The notes beneath the pieces were generated by a model. It was not told the DNA's origin and searched no databases. It worked only from the letters and a program-made list of their open reading frames with translations. From Rhodobacterales bacterium (GTDB lineage Bacteria > Pseudomonadota > Alphaproteobacteria > Rhodobacterales > Rhodobacteraceae), in assembly GCA_026400355.1 (NCBI GenBank), contig JAPLPE010000015.1, positions 124,001 to 188,000 of the forward strand: a DNA stretch of 64,000 nt, in the 5' to 3' direction. Positions within the stretch are counted from its first letter, which is position 1. Each line of letters begins with the position of its first letter. A program made the position numbers and the translations under genes. Positions 9,131 to 18,283 of this stretch are shown here, piece after piece.

Positions 9131-10834
9131 ATGAAACTAAGACACACGCTTTTGGGCGCTGCCGCAACCGTTGCAATGGCCGCTCCGGCCATGGCCGACC
9201 GCGGCAGCGACGGCAACGTCAACATCCTCTACTGGCAGGCGGTTTCTATCCTGAACCCCTACCTGTCCGGCGGCACCAAGGATATCGAGGCCGCCAGCCT
9301 CGTTCTCGAACCGCTGGCTGGCTTTGATGCCGGCGGCACGCTTGTGCCCTACATCGCAGCCGAAGTGCCGACCGTCCAGAATGGCGGCATCTCGGAAGAC
9401 CTCACCACCATCACCTGGAAACTGAAGCCGGGCCTTATGTGGTCCGACGGAACGCCGGTGACCGCTGCTGACGCTGTGTTCACCTGGCAGTACTGCACCG
9501 CTGACGGCGGCGGTTGTGCCCAGGGTGCCAAGTTCACCGGCGTCACCTCGGTCGAAGCTGTCGACGATCTGACCGTCAAGGTCACCTTCGGCGCGCCGAC
9601 CCCCTACCCCTATACCGCCTTTGTCGGCGGTCAGTCCCCGATCATCCAGGCCGCCCAGTTCGCTGACTGCCTTGGCCCCCGCGCGCCCGAATGCACCGAC
9701 GCCAACACCAAACCCATCGGCACTGGCCCCTTCACCGTCACCAACTTCGTGCCCGATGATGTGGTCGAATATGCTGCCAACCCGAACTACCGCGACCCGG
9801 CCAAGCCGGCCTTCGCGACCGTCACGCTCAAGGGCGGCGGCGATGCGGCAGCCTCGGGCCGTGCGGTTCTGGAAACAGGCGAATTCGACTATGCCTGGAA
9901 CCTGCAACTGGCCCCCGATGTCATCAACGGCATGATGTCCGGTGGCAAGGGCACCGTCGTCACCGGCTTTGGCACCAACGTCGAACGTCTGGAAATGAAC
10001 CTGACGGACCCCTCGGCCGATCTGCCCGAAGGCGAACGCTCGACCGTGGCGCATCCGCACCCGTTCCTGACCGACGCCCGCGTGCGCGAGGCCCTGTCTC
10101 TCGCCATCGACCGCCAGCTTCTGGTTGATGTCGGCTATGGCCCCGCCGGTCAGCCCACCTGCAACCTCGTCCCCGCCCCCGCGCTCTATGCCTCCGACAA
10201 TACCGGATGCCTGACCCAGGACGTGGCCAAGGCGAATGCGCTGCTGGATGAAGCAGGCTTCACGATGGGCAGCGACGGCGTCCGCGTGAATGCCGACGGC
10301 GTCCGCCTCTCGGTGCTCTACCAGACCTCGACCAACGCCGTCCGTCAGGACGTTCAGGCGCTTGTCAAGGACATGTGGGAAGCCATCGGCGTCGAAACCG
10401 AACTCCGCAATATCGACGCGGGCGTCTTCTTCGGTGGCGATCCGGCCAGCCCGGACACGTTCCAGCGCTTCTATGCCGATGTCGAAATGTACACCAACAA
10501 CTTCGAAGGCAACGATCCCCAGTCCTATCTGGCCGCCTACACCTGCGACAAGATCCCCTCGCCCGATACCCAATGGCAGGGCGAGAACATCAACCGCGTC
10601 TGCGACCCTGCCTATGAGGCGATGGTTGCCGAAATGGCAGCCGCCCGTGACCCCGCGGAACGTGGCGCGATCGCGATCAGGATGAACGACTACCTCACGA
10701 AAGACAGCAACATCATCATCCCGCTGATCTATCGTGGCCGTGTCTCGGCCCATTCCAACACGCTGGGCGGCGTTCAACTGAACGCTTTCGACAGCGAATT
10801 GTGGAATGCCGCTGACTGGTTCCGCATGAAGTGA
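9131..10834 (+). CDS. peptide ABC transporter substrate-binding protein (SBP family 5)
   Basis: 567 residues with a Sec signal peptide (hydrophobic core ending AAPAMA). Family 5 binding-protein landmarks are LVLEPLAGFD, the TTITWKLKPGLMWSDGTPVTAADAVF region (the SBP_bac_5 signature), GTGPFTVTNFVPDD, and LSLAIDRQLLV near the middle. Several Cys pairs suggest disulfides in the periplasm. The ribosome site AAGGAGA lies 6 nt before the ATG. A perfect palindrome starts 6 bp after the stop and separates it from the permease genes, consistent with higher expression of the binding protein. The ligand (di- or oligopeptide) cannot be fixed from sequence. Confidence 0.93.
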   Translation: MKLRHTLLGAAATVAMAAPAMADRGSDGNVNILYWQAVSILNPYLSGGTKDIEAASLVLEPLAGFDAGGTLVPYIAAEVPTVQNGGISEDLTTITWKLKPGLMWSDGTPVTAADAVFTWQYCTADGGGCAQGAKFTGVTSVEAVDDLTVKVTFGAPTPYPYTAFVGGQSPIIQAAQFADCLGPRAPECTDANTKPIGTGPFTVTNFVPDDVVEYAANPNYRDPAKPAFATVTLKGGGDAAASGRAVLETGEFDYAWNLQLAPDVINGMMSGGKGTVVTGFGTNVERLEMNLTDPSADLPEGERSTVAHPHPFLTDARVREALSLAIDRQLLVDVGYGPAGQPTCNLVPAPALYASDNTGCLTQDVAKANALLDEAGFTMGSDGVRVNADGVRLSVLYQTSTNAVRQDVQALVKDMWEAIGVETELRNIDAGVFFGGDPASPDTFQRFYADVEMYTNNFEGNDPQSYLAAYTCDKIPSPDTQWQGENINRVCDPAYEAMVAEMAAARDPAERGAIAIRMNDYLTKDSNIIIPLIYRGRVSAHSNTLGGVQLNAFDSELWNAADWFRMK

Positions 10835-10840
10835 GCGTGT

Positions 10841-10862
10841 AGGGCGGGGTTAACCCCGCCCT
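10841..10862. repeat. perfect 22-bp palindrome between binding-protein and permease genes
   Basis: An exact self-complementary sequence centred on GTTAAC with GGGCGGGG/CCCCGCCC arms lies in the 91-bp gap of the peptide importer operon. There is no T-tract, so it is more likely an mRNA stem-loop that protects the upstream message or attenuates the downstream genes than a full terminator. It resembles the first half of the composite repeat at 4406 and 16811. Confidence 0.7.
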
Positions 10863-10925
10863 CTCCTCCGGCGACACGGGAACACCCGGCGACGCCGCCT
10901 CCCCCGCTCTGACCCCGAGGCGTCA

Positions 10926-11933
10926 ATGCTCACCTTCACGATCCGCCGGCTGATCCTCGCGATCCCCACGCTGATCTTCATTGCCCTCGTGATCTTTCTC
11001 CTGCTCGATCTCGCGCCAGGCGATCCATTGGCCAACCAGCCCCTGTCGATCCCGCCCGAGGTCCGCGAACAGATGCGTAAAGCGCTTGGCATGGACGGCC
11101 CGATCTATGTCCGCTTCGGTGCCTGGTTGTACCAGTTCTTCATCGTCGAACCGCAGGTCCTCATCGACCACATCTTCGGGACAAGCTTTTCCGAAGGCAA
11201 ACTCCGCATCCTGTCCTGGCAATTCCGCAGCCCGGTGATGGACGTCATCGTCCAGCGCATCCCGCAGACGCTCTGGGTCGTGGGCATGGCCTATGTCGTG
11301 GGCGTGCTGATCGCCATTCCCATCGGCATCATTTCGGCCTACCGCCAGTATTCGATTTTTGACCAGATCGGCACGTTCATCTCGATGATCGGCTTCTCGG
11401 TTCCCACCTTCTTCACTGGCGTCCTGATGATCGTGATCTTCTCGGTCAATCTCGGCTGGCTACCCTCGATCTACGACACCCAGCTCGAGGTCACGGACTG
11501 GGCCACCTTCACCCAGCAGGTCAAGCAGATGATCATGCCGGTCGCCGTGCTGGCCCTCTTCAACGCCAGCCAGATCAGCCGCTACATGCGCGCTTCGATG
11601 CTCGACAACCTCACGCAGGACTATGTCCGCACCGCGCGGGCCAAGGGCATGACGGAAAAGGTAGTCGTGTTGAAGCATGTCCTTCGCAATTCGTTGATCC
11701 CCGTGGTGACGGTCATCGCCCTTGGCGTACCCACGATCTTTGGTGGTGCGATCATCACCGAACAGGTGTTCAAGGTGAACGGTCTGGGCCAGCTTCTGAT
11801 CTCGGCCATCAACAACAACGACCTGCCGATGGTCCAGACGCTGACCTTCATCTTTGCCGTGCTGATCGTGCTCTTCAACCTCATCGCCGATGTCCTCTAC
11901 GGCATCCTTGACCCGAGGATCCGCTATGAATGA
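10926..11933 (+). CDS. peptide ABC transporter permease (DppB type)
   Basis: 335 residues. The first membrane helix lies at residues 9-30, then a large periplasmic segment, then five more helices. The N-terminal domain motif (MRKALGMDGPIYVRF) and the cytoplasmic coupling EAA-like loop (ARAKGMTEKVVVLKHVLRNSLIP) are those of the BPD_transp_1 family, DppB/OppB branch. It builds the inner-membrane channel with the next gene product, overlapping it by 8 bp. The ribosome site is weak (CGAGG), compatible with lower output than the binding protein. Confidence 0.94.
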   Translation: MLTFTIRRLILAIPTLIFIALVIFLLLDLAPGDPLANQPLSIPPEVREQMRKALGMDGPIYVRFGAWLYQFFIVEPQVLIDHIFGTSFSEGKLRILSWQFRSPVMDVIVQRIPQTLWVVGMAYVVGVLIAIPIGIISAYRQYSIFDQIGTFISMIGFSVPTFFTGVLMIVIFSVNLGWLPSIYDTQLEVTDWATFTQQVKQMIMPVAVLALFNASQISRYMRASMLDNLTQDYVRTARAKGMTEKVVVLKHVLRNSLIPVVTVIALGVPTIFGGAIITEQVFKVNGLGQLLISAINNNDLPMVQTLTFIFAVLIVLFNLIADVLYGILDPRIRYE

Positions 11934-12894
11934 CACCACCGCCCGCACCGCAGCCCCAAACCAAAACCAAAACCAAAACCAAAACCAAAACCAGTGGTGG
12001 GATGTCTGGGATCAGTTCAAGACGCACAAGGGCGCCGTCATCGGCGGAGCCTTCCTCATCTTGATCACGCTCTTCGTCATCATCGGTCCCTATGTCTGGC
12101 AGGTCGATCCCGGCGATCTTGACGTACGCAACAAGGACAACCGCCCGATCTATACCGCTCTCTGGAACCCTGACGCCAAGGTTTCCTGGGCCCACCCTTT
12201 GGGCTCGGACCAGCTTGGCCGCGACAATCTTGCCAACCTCATCCACGGCGGGCAGGTCAGCCTGGCCGTCGGCTGGACGGCCATGGCGCTGTCGCTCGTC
12301 CTTGGTACCTTCATAGGCGTGCTGGCTGGCTACTACCGCTGGCTCGACGGCCCGCTCATGCGCTTCACCGACCTTGTGCTGGCCTTGCCCCTGCTGCCGC
12401 TACTGCTCGTCATGATGCTCCTCTTCCGCGAGGCATTGCGAAGTGCATTTGGACCAGAGACGGGTATCTTCATCCTGATCGTCGTCGTCATCGGGATCAC
12501 GTCGTGGATGCACACCGCCCGTATCGTGCGCGGCGATGTTCTGGCGCTCAAGGAACGCGAATTCGTCCTTGCTGCCCGGTCCATCGGTACGCCCTCGCGC
12601 CGGATGATCACCCGGCACATCCTGCCGAACGTGCTCTCGCCCATCATGGTCTCGGCCACGCTTGGCCTTGCCAATGCGATCATCACGGAAAGCGCCCTGT
12701 CCTTCCTCGGCCTCGGCTTCCCGTCTGACTTCCCAACCTGGGGCAAGCTCCTCTTTGACGGGGTCGAACGCATGGCCGACTTCCCTGAACGCGTGATGTG
12801 GCCCGGCCTCTGTATCTCGCTGACCGTGCTGTCGGTGAATTACATCGGCGACGGCCTCCGCGACGCCCTCGATCCCCGGATCAGAGGCCGCTAG
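11926..12894 (+). CDS. peptide ABC transporter permease (DppC type) with an Asn-Gln repeat tail
   Basis: 322 residues from the ATG at 11926, the start that overlaps the dppB-type gene by 8 bp. Helices follow the DppC/OppC pattern: one N-terminal helix, then HPLGSDQLGRDNLANLIHGG and the coupling loop VLAARSIGTPSRRMITRHILPN. The unusual part is the cytoplasmic N-terminus, where six Asn-Gln pairs encoded by a near-perfect hexanucleotide repeat precede WWDVWDQF. The rest is normal in length. Last gene of the importer operon; a decayed second importer lies immediately downstream on the other strand. Confidence 0.93.
   Translation: MNDTTARTAAPNQNQNQNQNQNQWWDVWDQFKTHKGAVIGGAFLILITLFVIIGPYVWQVDPGDLDVRNKDNRPIYTALWNPDAKVSWAHPLGSDQLGRDNLANLIHGGQVSLAVGWTAMALSLVLGTFIGVLAGYYRWLDGPLMRFTDLVLALPLLPLLLVMMLLFREALRSAFGPETGIFILIVVVIGITSWMHTARIVRGDVLALKEREFVLAARSIGTPSRRMITRHILPNVLSPIMVSATLGLANAIITESALSFLGLGFPSDFPTWGKLLFDGVERMADFPERVMWPGLCISLTVLSVNYIGDGLRDALDPRIRGR
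11959..11994 (+). repeat. in-frame hexanucleotide repeat (AACCAA)x6 encoding (NQ)6
   Basis: Five exact AACCAA units and a sixth ending CAG lie in the DppC-type permease gene, codons 12-23. Slippage would change the length of the N-terminal tail by two residues per unit without breaking the frame. Confidence 0.9.
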
Positions 12895-13246
12895 ATACGA
12901 TCCAAGAAGCGGCGAGGTCGCGCGCCATGCGGACGACCGCCCCTACCCCCCGCTCGCCGAGCAGGCGCGTCAGCCCGTCCGGATCCATCTCGGGAACCGA
13001 GGACAACAGCAACGCGGCATAAGGTTCATGCGGCGGCCGGAACATTTCGGCCTTGGGGCATTTCTTGGCCACCCGGCAGTTCTGCATTGCCGCAACCTTG
13101 TCCGCGATGGCCTTTACCGTCGCCGGTTGATCCCGCCTTCGCGCCCGGCAGTCCGGAGGCTGGGCCCGCCCGCCAATCGGGAACTCGCCCCGCGACGGCT
13201 TCAGCAGCCCCGTGATGACCCGCGCCGTCGCCGACTTGCCCGATCC
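12881..13246 (-). pseudogene. remnant of a peptide ABC transporter ATPase
   Basis: The reverse frame carries GSGKSATARVITGLLKPS, the Walker A end and following helix of an OppD-type ATPase. It then jumps to a C-terminal segment (PKAEMFRPPHEPYAALLLSSVPEMDPDGL) typical of the oligo_HPY domain. The Q-loop, signature and Walker B are missing, so most of the gene has been deleted. It has no start of its own and continues directly from the binding-protein remnant next to it. Non-functional. Confidence 0.72.
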
Positions 13247-13436
13247 CCAAGCGGAACGTGCCACCCTGCTTGGCCTGCGCCATCGCCCGCGGCATGACGG
13301 CGGGCAGGATCAGGACGGCGGCGCCCGCGGCGCCCGCCTCCTTGACAAATCCCCGGCGACTGATCCGCCAGTCAGCAGCCTGTTCATCTCGTCTTCCACG
13401 TCGGTATTGGCCCTTCCGGTCAGGAAGTGACTTCAC
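13239..13436 (-). pseudogene. remnant of a peptide ABC transporter substrate-binding protein (Tat signal only)
   Basis: About 66 codons remain. They contain a Tat motif (SRRGFVKEAG), a hydrophobic stretch, an AMAQA cleavage site and the first mature residues KQGGTFRLGIG, as in family 5 binding proteins. The sequence then switches within GGGATCGGGCAAG into the Walker A of an ATPase in another frame. This is the scar of a deletion that removed the body of the binding protein, presumably both permeases, and part of the ATPase. It lies just downstream of an enolase-superfamily gene that was probably its operon partner. Confidence 0.72.
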
Positions 13437-14529
13437 TTGCTTGGTATTTCGCCCGGGTGATCCAGTCGGGATTGATCTCTACCCCCCATCCGGGGCCCTG
13501 CGGAATCTGCAGATGACCATCGGTCACGTGATACGGGTTGCCAAGGAAAAGCCCCTCCTGCCACGGATAGTAGTCAGGCCCTTCGATTGAAAACTCAAGA
13601 TACTTCCCGGGCAGGGCAATCGCGCCCAGAAGGTGCATCGTGCAGATCGTGACAAGTGACAGGTTCGCACTGTGCGGCGTGCAGGGAATGCCTGCCTTTG
13701 CCGCCATCTCCGCCACCAGCAGCGTCCGCCCGATCCCGCCCATATACATCACATCAGGCTGCACGATATCGACCGCCCGCATGGCGATCATCCGCTCCCA
13801 TGTGGCAAGGTCCCAGTCCTGTTCGCCCCCGGTCACGTCGATCGACACGGCATCCGTTACGGCCTTGGTCGCGACCAGATCCCAATAGGGCACCGGCTCC
13901 TCGAAATGCCCGATCCCCTCGTCGGCCAGCATCCCGGCGACCGTGATCGCACGGCCCACCGAAAACCCGCTGTTTCCGTCCACCAGCTTGGATATCCCGT
14001 CGCCCAGCGCGCGGGCCACGGTCGGAATCACTTCTTCGGTCCGCCCCGGCCATTCGTCCACATCGCGCCCACATTCGGCAGCCACGCGCCATTTGAACGC
14101 GTCATAGCCAAACTCATCCCGCAGACGGACAAACCGCGCGGCCTCGTCCTTGGGCGTAATGTCGCGCTTCATCGAACTGGCATAGGCCCGCAACCGCCCG
14201 GCCTTGCCGCCCAAAAGCTCCACGACAGGCTTGCCTGCCCGCTTGCCCGCCAGATCCCACAGCGCCGTATCCAGCCCCGCCAGCGCCCTGGCGCGATAGC
14301 TGCCGGGGAACTTGTGCTCCCGCTCCTCGATCCGCTGGACCAGACCCAGGATATCGCCCTCGCCAGCCCCCAGCGCCCAGGGTGCAACCTGCCGGTGAAA
14401 CACCTGCGCGGTAATGTCGGCATTGTAATTCGAACACTGGCCCCAGCCGACCGCCCCGTCCTCAGCCGTCAGTTTCACAAAGCACGTGAACTGGTCCGTA
14501 AAGGTTTCCAACTTCCTGATCGTCGGCAT
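13420..14529 (-). CDS. mandelate racemase/muconate lactonizing enzyme family protein
   Basis: 369 residues from the ATG at 14529 (the longer frame adds a non-conserved 51-residue leader). Enolase-superfamily catalytic features are FKWRVAAE (Lys/Arg base region), metal ligands in LVDGNSGFS (Asp), HFEEPVP (Glu) and GGEQDWD (Glu), the [15 protein letters not shown] Asp, and the His in TPHSANLSL. It should abstract the alpha-proton of a carboxylate, as in acid-sugar dehydratases or racemases; the substrate is not evident. The remnant of a peptide-type importer directly downstream suggests it once worked with an uptake system now lost. Its 3' end overlaps the start of that remnant. Confidence 0.85.
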   Translation of the reverse strand: MPTIRKLETFTDQFTCFVKLTAEDGAVGWGQCSNYNADITAQVFHRQVAPWALGAGEGDILGLVQRIEEREHKFPGSYRARALAGLDTALWDLAGKRAGKPVVELLGGKAGRLRAYASSMKRDITPKDEAARFVRLRDEFGYDAFKWRVAAECGRDVDEWPGRTEEVIPTVARALGDGISKLVDGNSGFSVGRAITVAGMLADEGIGHFEEPVPYWDLVATKAVTDAVSIDVTGGEQDWDLATWERMIAMRAVDIVQPDVMYMGGIGRTLLVAEMAAKAGIPCTPHSANLSLVTICTMHLLGAIALPGKYLEFSIEGPDYYPWQEGLFLGNPYHVTDGHLQIPQGPGWGVEINPDWITRAKYQASEVTS

Positions 14530-14872
14530 CTGCTCTGGCCCCCGTTTCGCAGCCAAAGGGCCACGGACCGCCCCAAGTGGGGCGCTAAAACCTAGGTTGC
14601 CAAACCAGCGCTGCGGCACAAGCAATTTATTCGACACCTCAGCCCCCTTTTGCGACGAGGACACCGGAGTGACGGAGCACATTCAGGTCGTGCAGCGGAT
14701 TTCCACCATCCGATGCCCGCGCACTCGTCCGGCGTGAACGCCAGCCCCTCCATCTCGGGCATCCTCGCGCCGCGTCTTGTGATCGTTCAATCGACCGGGG
14801 CGCTCTCCTTGAACCAGGCCAGCCCTTGCACATGGCAGCCATAAGGTATCCTCTGAACGCCTTGAGGATGCC
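14530..14872. other. gap with no recognisable gene
   Basis: 343 bp between the enolase-superfamily gene and the ABC exporter. One reverse frame around 14700-14840 reads protein-like segments (GLAWFKESAPVD, then a stop, then MEGLAFTPDECAGIGWW). It may be a decayed gene fragment, but no family could be named. The exporter promoter should lie at its right end. Confidence 0.35.
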
Positions 14873-16759
14873 ATGACCGACACAGCCCCGCCCACGTCCG
14901 CTGATCCGCCCAAGGATCAGATGCCAGCAAAGTCCTTCCGCGACCGCTGGCTGGCGCTGCGAAACATCGGCCCCTTTCTCGTCATGGTCTGGCGGGCCAG
15001 TCCCCTCCTCACCATTGCCACGCTCTTCCTCCGCCTGGCCCGTGCCATTCTGCCCGTGACCGCCCTCTGGTTCGGCAAACTCATAATTGACGAAGTCGTG
15101 CGCCTTTCTGGCCTCACCCCCCGCCCCGACACGCTCTTGGGCTGGTGGCAAAGCGGCGAAGTAGCCCGCCTCACCCTCCTCGTCACCGCTGAATTCGCCC
15201 TTGCCGTCCTCTCGGACCTGCTCGCCCGCTGCATCAGCCTTGTTGATGCGCTGCTGGCCGAACGGCTGACCATGGCCTCTTCCCTTCGCCTCATGGCACA
15301 TGCCGCGACACTGGACCTTGAAGATTTCGAGGATGCGGGCTTTCAGGACCGCCTCGAACGCGCGCGCCGTCAGGCTTCGGGCCGGATGCCGCTCATGGCG
15401 CAACTCTTCGGACAGATGCAGGACATCGTCACCGTCGCAACTTTCGGCGCGGGCCTTGTCCTCTTCAACCCCTGGCTCATCGTCCTGCTGCTCACAGCCC
15501 TCATCCCCGCTTTTCTGGGCGAGGCCTATTTCAACGCCCAATCCTACAGTCTTGATTTCCGCCGCACCCCTGAACGCCGTGAATTCGATTACGTCCGCCA
15601 GACCGCCGCAAGCGTCGAAACCGCGAAAGAGGTCAAGATCTTTGGCCTGAACGGTTTTCTCATGGAAATCTACGCCCGCCTTTCGCTCGATTTCCTCGTG
15701 GCCAACCGCCGCATCGCCCAGGGCCGCGCCCTCTGGGGCGCGCTGTTCACCGGGATCGGCACCATCGGCTACTATATTGCATATGTCTGGATCATCGGCC
15801 GCACCCTGACCGGCGCGCTCTCGCTCGGTGATCTCACCTTCCTCGCAGGATCCTTCCTCCGTCTCCGGTCCCTGCTCGAAGGGCTGCTGTTCAGCTTCTC
15901 CTCCACCGCAGCGCAGGCCCTCTACCTCGACGACCTCTTCGACTTCTTCAACGTCACGCCCGAAATCCTCTCTCCGCCCAATCCCGCGCCCCTGCCCCGC
16001 CCGATCCGTAAGGGCTTCACCTTCCACGACGTGGGCTTCCGCTATCCCGGCGCTGAAAAATGGGCAGTCCGCCATCTTTCCTTCACCTTGAACGCCGGGG
16101 AAACCCTCGCCCTCGTCGGTGAAAACGGCGCGGGAAAGACGACCCTCGTCAAGCTTCTTGCCCGTCTCTACGACCCCGACGAAGGCCACATCACCCTCGA
16201 CGGACAAGACCTGCGCGACTATGCGCTCGAAGACCTGCGCGGCGCGATGGGCGTCATCTTTCAGGATTTCGTCCGCTACAACCTCACTGCCGCCGACAAC
16301 ATCGCCGTCGGCCGGATCGAGGCCCGCACCGACCACACCCGCATCACCAAAGCCGCCGAACGTGCGCTGGCCGACAAGGTCATCGAAGGCCTGCCCGGCG
16401 GCTATGACCAGATGATCGGCAAACGCTTTCGCAACGGGATCGACCTGTCAGGCGGCGAATGGCAAAAGATCGCCATCGCCCGCGCCTATATGCGCGACGC
16501 CGAGGTGCTGATCCTCGACGAACCCACCGCCGCTCTCGACGCAAGGTCCGAGTTCGAAGTCTTTCAGCGTTTCAAGGAGTTGAGCGTGGGCAAGACCGCC
16601 GTCCTCATATCCCACCGCTTCTCCTCCGTCCGCATGGCCGACCGCATACTCGTCCTCGCAAACGGCACGGTCGAAGCCTCCGGCACCCACGAGGAACTCC
16701 TCACCGCGGGCGGCCAATATGCCGAACTGTTCGAACTGCAAGCCGCCGGCTACCGCTAG
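14873..16759 (+). CDS. ABC transporter, fused permease and ATPase (type IV exporter fold)
   Basis: 628 residues. About six membrane helices span residues 30-340; the nucleotide-binding domain occupies the last 240 residues. Walker A GENGAGKTTLV, Q-loop FQDFVRYNL, signature LSGGEWQK, Walker B VLILDEPTAALD and H-loop ISHRFSS are all intact. It works as a homodimer or with an unlinked partner to export lipids, peptides or drugs. The coupling region (ERREFDYVRQTAASVETAKEVKIFGL) is of the kind found in MsbA-like and peptide exporters. It is monocistronic here, with a composite repeat hairpin about 50 bp downstream. The substrate is unknown. Confidence 0.9.
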   Translation: MTDTAPPTSADPPKDQMPAKSFRDRWLALRNIGPFLVMVWRASPLLTIATLFLRLARAILPVTALWFGKLIIDEVVRLSGLTPRPDTLLGWWQSGEVARLTLLVTAEFALAVLSDLLARCISLVDALLAERLTMASSLRLMAHAATLDLEDFEDAGFQDRLERARRQASGRMPLMAQLFGQMQDIVTVATFGAGLVLFNPWLIVLLLTALIPAFLGEAYFNAQSYSLDFRRTPERREFDYVRQTAASVETAKEVKIFGLNGFLMEIYARLSLDFLVANRRIAQGRALWGALFTGIGTIGYYIAYVWIIGRTLTGALSLGDLTFLAGSFLRLRSLLEGLLFSFSSTAAQALYLDDLFDFFNVTPEILSPPNPAPLPRPIRKGFTFHDVGFRYPGAEKWAVRHLSFTLNAGETLALVGENGAGKTTLVKLLARLYDPDEGHITLDGQDLRDYALEDLRGAMGVIFQDFVRYNLTAADNIAVGRIEARTDHTRITKAAERALADKVIEGLPGGYDQMIGKRFRNGIDLSGGEWQKIAIARAYMRDAEVLILDEPTAALDARSEFEVFQRFKELSVGKTAVLISHRFSSVRMADRILVLANGTVEASGTHEELLTAGGQYAELFELQAAGYR

Positions 16760-16810
16760 CCGACCCCAAGCAAGGCAGCCCCGAACGAGGCCCCCGTCCC
16801 CCAAAGTCGT

Positions 16811-16866
16811 AGGGCGGAGTTCGCCCCGCCCTTATCAAAGCGAGGCCGCGCTTCCGCGCGGAATGA
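16811..16866 (+). repeat. composite palindromic repeat, copy B
   Basis: A hairpin AGGGCGGAGTTCGCCCCG (arms 16811-16832) is followed by AAAGCGAGGCCGCG and a second stem CCGCGC/GCGCGG with a TTCC loop (16845-16860). It is the best-formed of the copies and sits between the convergent exporter and dipeptidase genes. Confidence 0.75.
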
Positions 16867-16877
16867 TCGACCCGCCC

Positions 16878-18254
16878 CTACAGAGCCGCCAGAATCCGCA
16901 CCCAGGACCGTATCCCCTTGTGGAACGACCGCAGGTCATACTTCTCGTTTGGCGAATGGATCCGGTCATCCGACAGGCCAAAACCCGCCAGCACCACATC
17001 CATCCCCAGCTTCTCCTTCAGCAAAGTCGCGACTGGGATCGACCCGCCGCCGCCCACAAAGGCCGCAGCCTTGCCCCATTCCTCTGTCAGCGCACCCTGT
17101 CTGGCCTGAAACGCGGCCCCATTCACATCGAAGGCTACCGCCGTCCCGGACCCGTGCTCGATGAACTCCACCCGGCAATCCGCCGGCACCCGCGCCCGCA
17201 CGAACTTGCGGAACTCCTCGCGCACCCGGTGAGGGTCCCGATCAAACACCAGCCGGAACAAGATCTTGGCACTCGCCACCGCAGGGATGACCGTCTTGAA
17301 CCCGGCCCCCTGATAGCCCCCACCCATCCCGTTCACTTCACAGGTCGGCCGCGACCATGTCTGCTCCAGAACACTCCGCCCCTTCTCGCCCGCCGGGACC
17401 AAAAGACCAACCTCGCCCAGAAACGCCGCTTCCGAGAAATCGAGCGTCTTCCAGCTTTCCTTCAGCGACTCGGGCAGTTCCGGCACGCCCTCATAGAAGT
17501 GCGGGATCGCCACCCGCCCGTCGGCATCATGCAGATCGGCCAGAATCCGCGCCAGCACATGGTTCGGGTTCGCCGCCTCCGAGCCACAAAAGCCCGAATG
17601 CAGGTCCCGGTCCGCCGCGTGGATCGTGATCTCTTCTGCACACAATCCCCGCAGGCTCGTCGTGATGGCGGGCATATCCTTGTCCCTCATGTTCGTGTCG
17701 CAGATCATTGCCACATCGGCCCGCAACTCATCCGCATGCGAATCAAGGAACCCCGGCAGGTTCACGCCCCCGGATTCCTCCTCGCCTTCCAGAATGATGC
17801 TCACGCTGATGGGCAGGCGCCCCGTGACGGACTTTCACGCCCGGCACGCCTCGACAAAGGTCATATGATGCCCCTTGTCGTCCGCCGACCCGCGTCCCAC
17901 GATCTGCTTGCCGCTGTCTGGCCGCGTCACGATGGCAGGCTCAAACGGGTCATGCTCCCACAGTTCCAGCGGATCAACCGGCTGCACGTCATAATGGCCA
18001 TAGAACAGGATGCTCGTTCCGCCCGCCTTCCGGTCATGGCCCGCCACCACCGGATGCCCGGCCGTGTCCCGGACCGCAGCGTCAAAGCCGATGGCCGCCA
18101 GATCGGCCGCATGCCATTCCGCGTTCTTCCGCGTCTCGGCCGCTTAGGCCGGATCGGTCGAAATCAACGTCAGCTTCATCACCTCGAACAGCCACCCCAA
18201 AGCCGCGTCCATGTCCGCATTCACGCGCGCCAGCACGTCATCAATCACAGCCAT
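16878..18254 (-). pseudogene. M20 family dipeptidase, inactivated by two in-frame stop codons
   Basis: Read through, the frame gives about 458 codons of a complete M20 dipeptidase (CNDP/PepV-like): GHYDVQPVDPLELW and the GRGSADDKG metal motif, EGEEESGG (catalytic Glu), DLHSGFCGSEAANP and a C-terminal GGGGSIPVATLL. Two codons are stops: TAA at 18144-18146, inside TDPA-stop-AAETRKN where family members usually have an aromatic residue, and TGA at 17835-17837, where ACRA-stop-KSVTG should read Trp. The rest is undamaged, so the loss is recent or reflects sequence errors. A GTG at 17804 could start only a fragment. It lies 29 bp after the SLC13 transporter gene, same strand. Confidence 0.85.
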
Positions 18255-18283
18255 CGCATCCTCCCTCATGACCGGTCCAGCCA

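Noticed and set aside
14639-16336. Long reverse open frame (565 codons) opposite the ABC exporter
   Set aside because: Its translation is Gly/Glu/Ala-rich with no motif, whereas the forward frame has every ABC signature. It is a GC-driven antisense shadow, like many other long frames in this window.
17835-18146. Use of TGA or TAA as sense codons (recoding) in the dipeptidase
   Set aside because: TAA, TAG and TGA all interrupt different genes here and all three serve as normal stops elsewhere in the window, so a changed code does not explain them.
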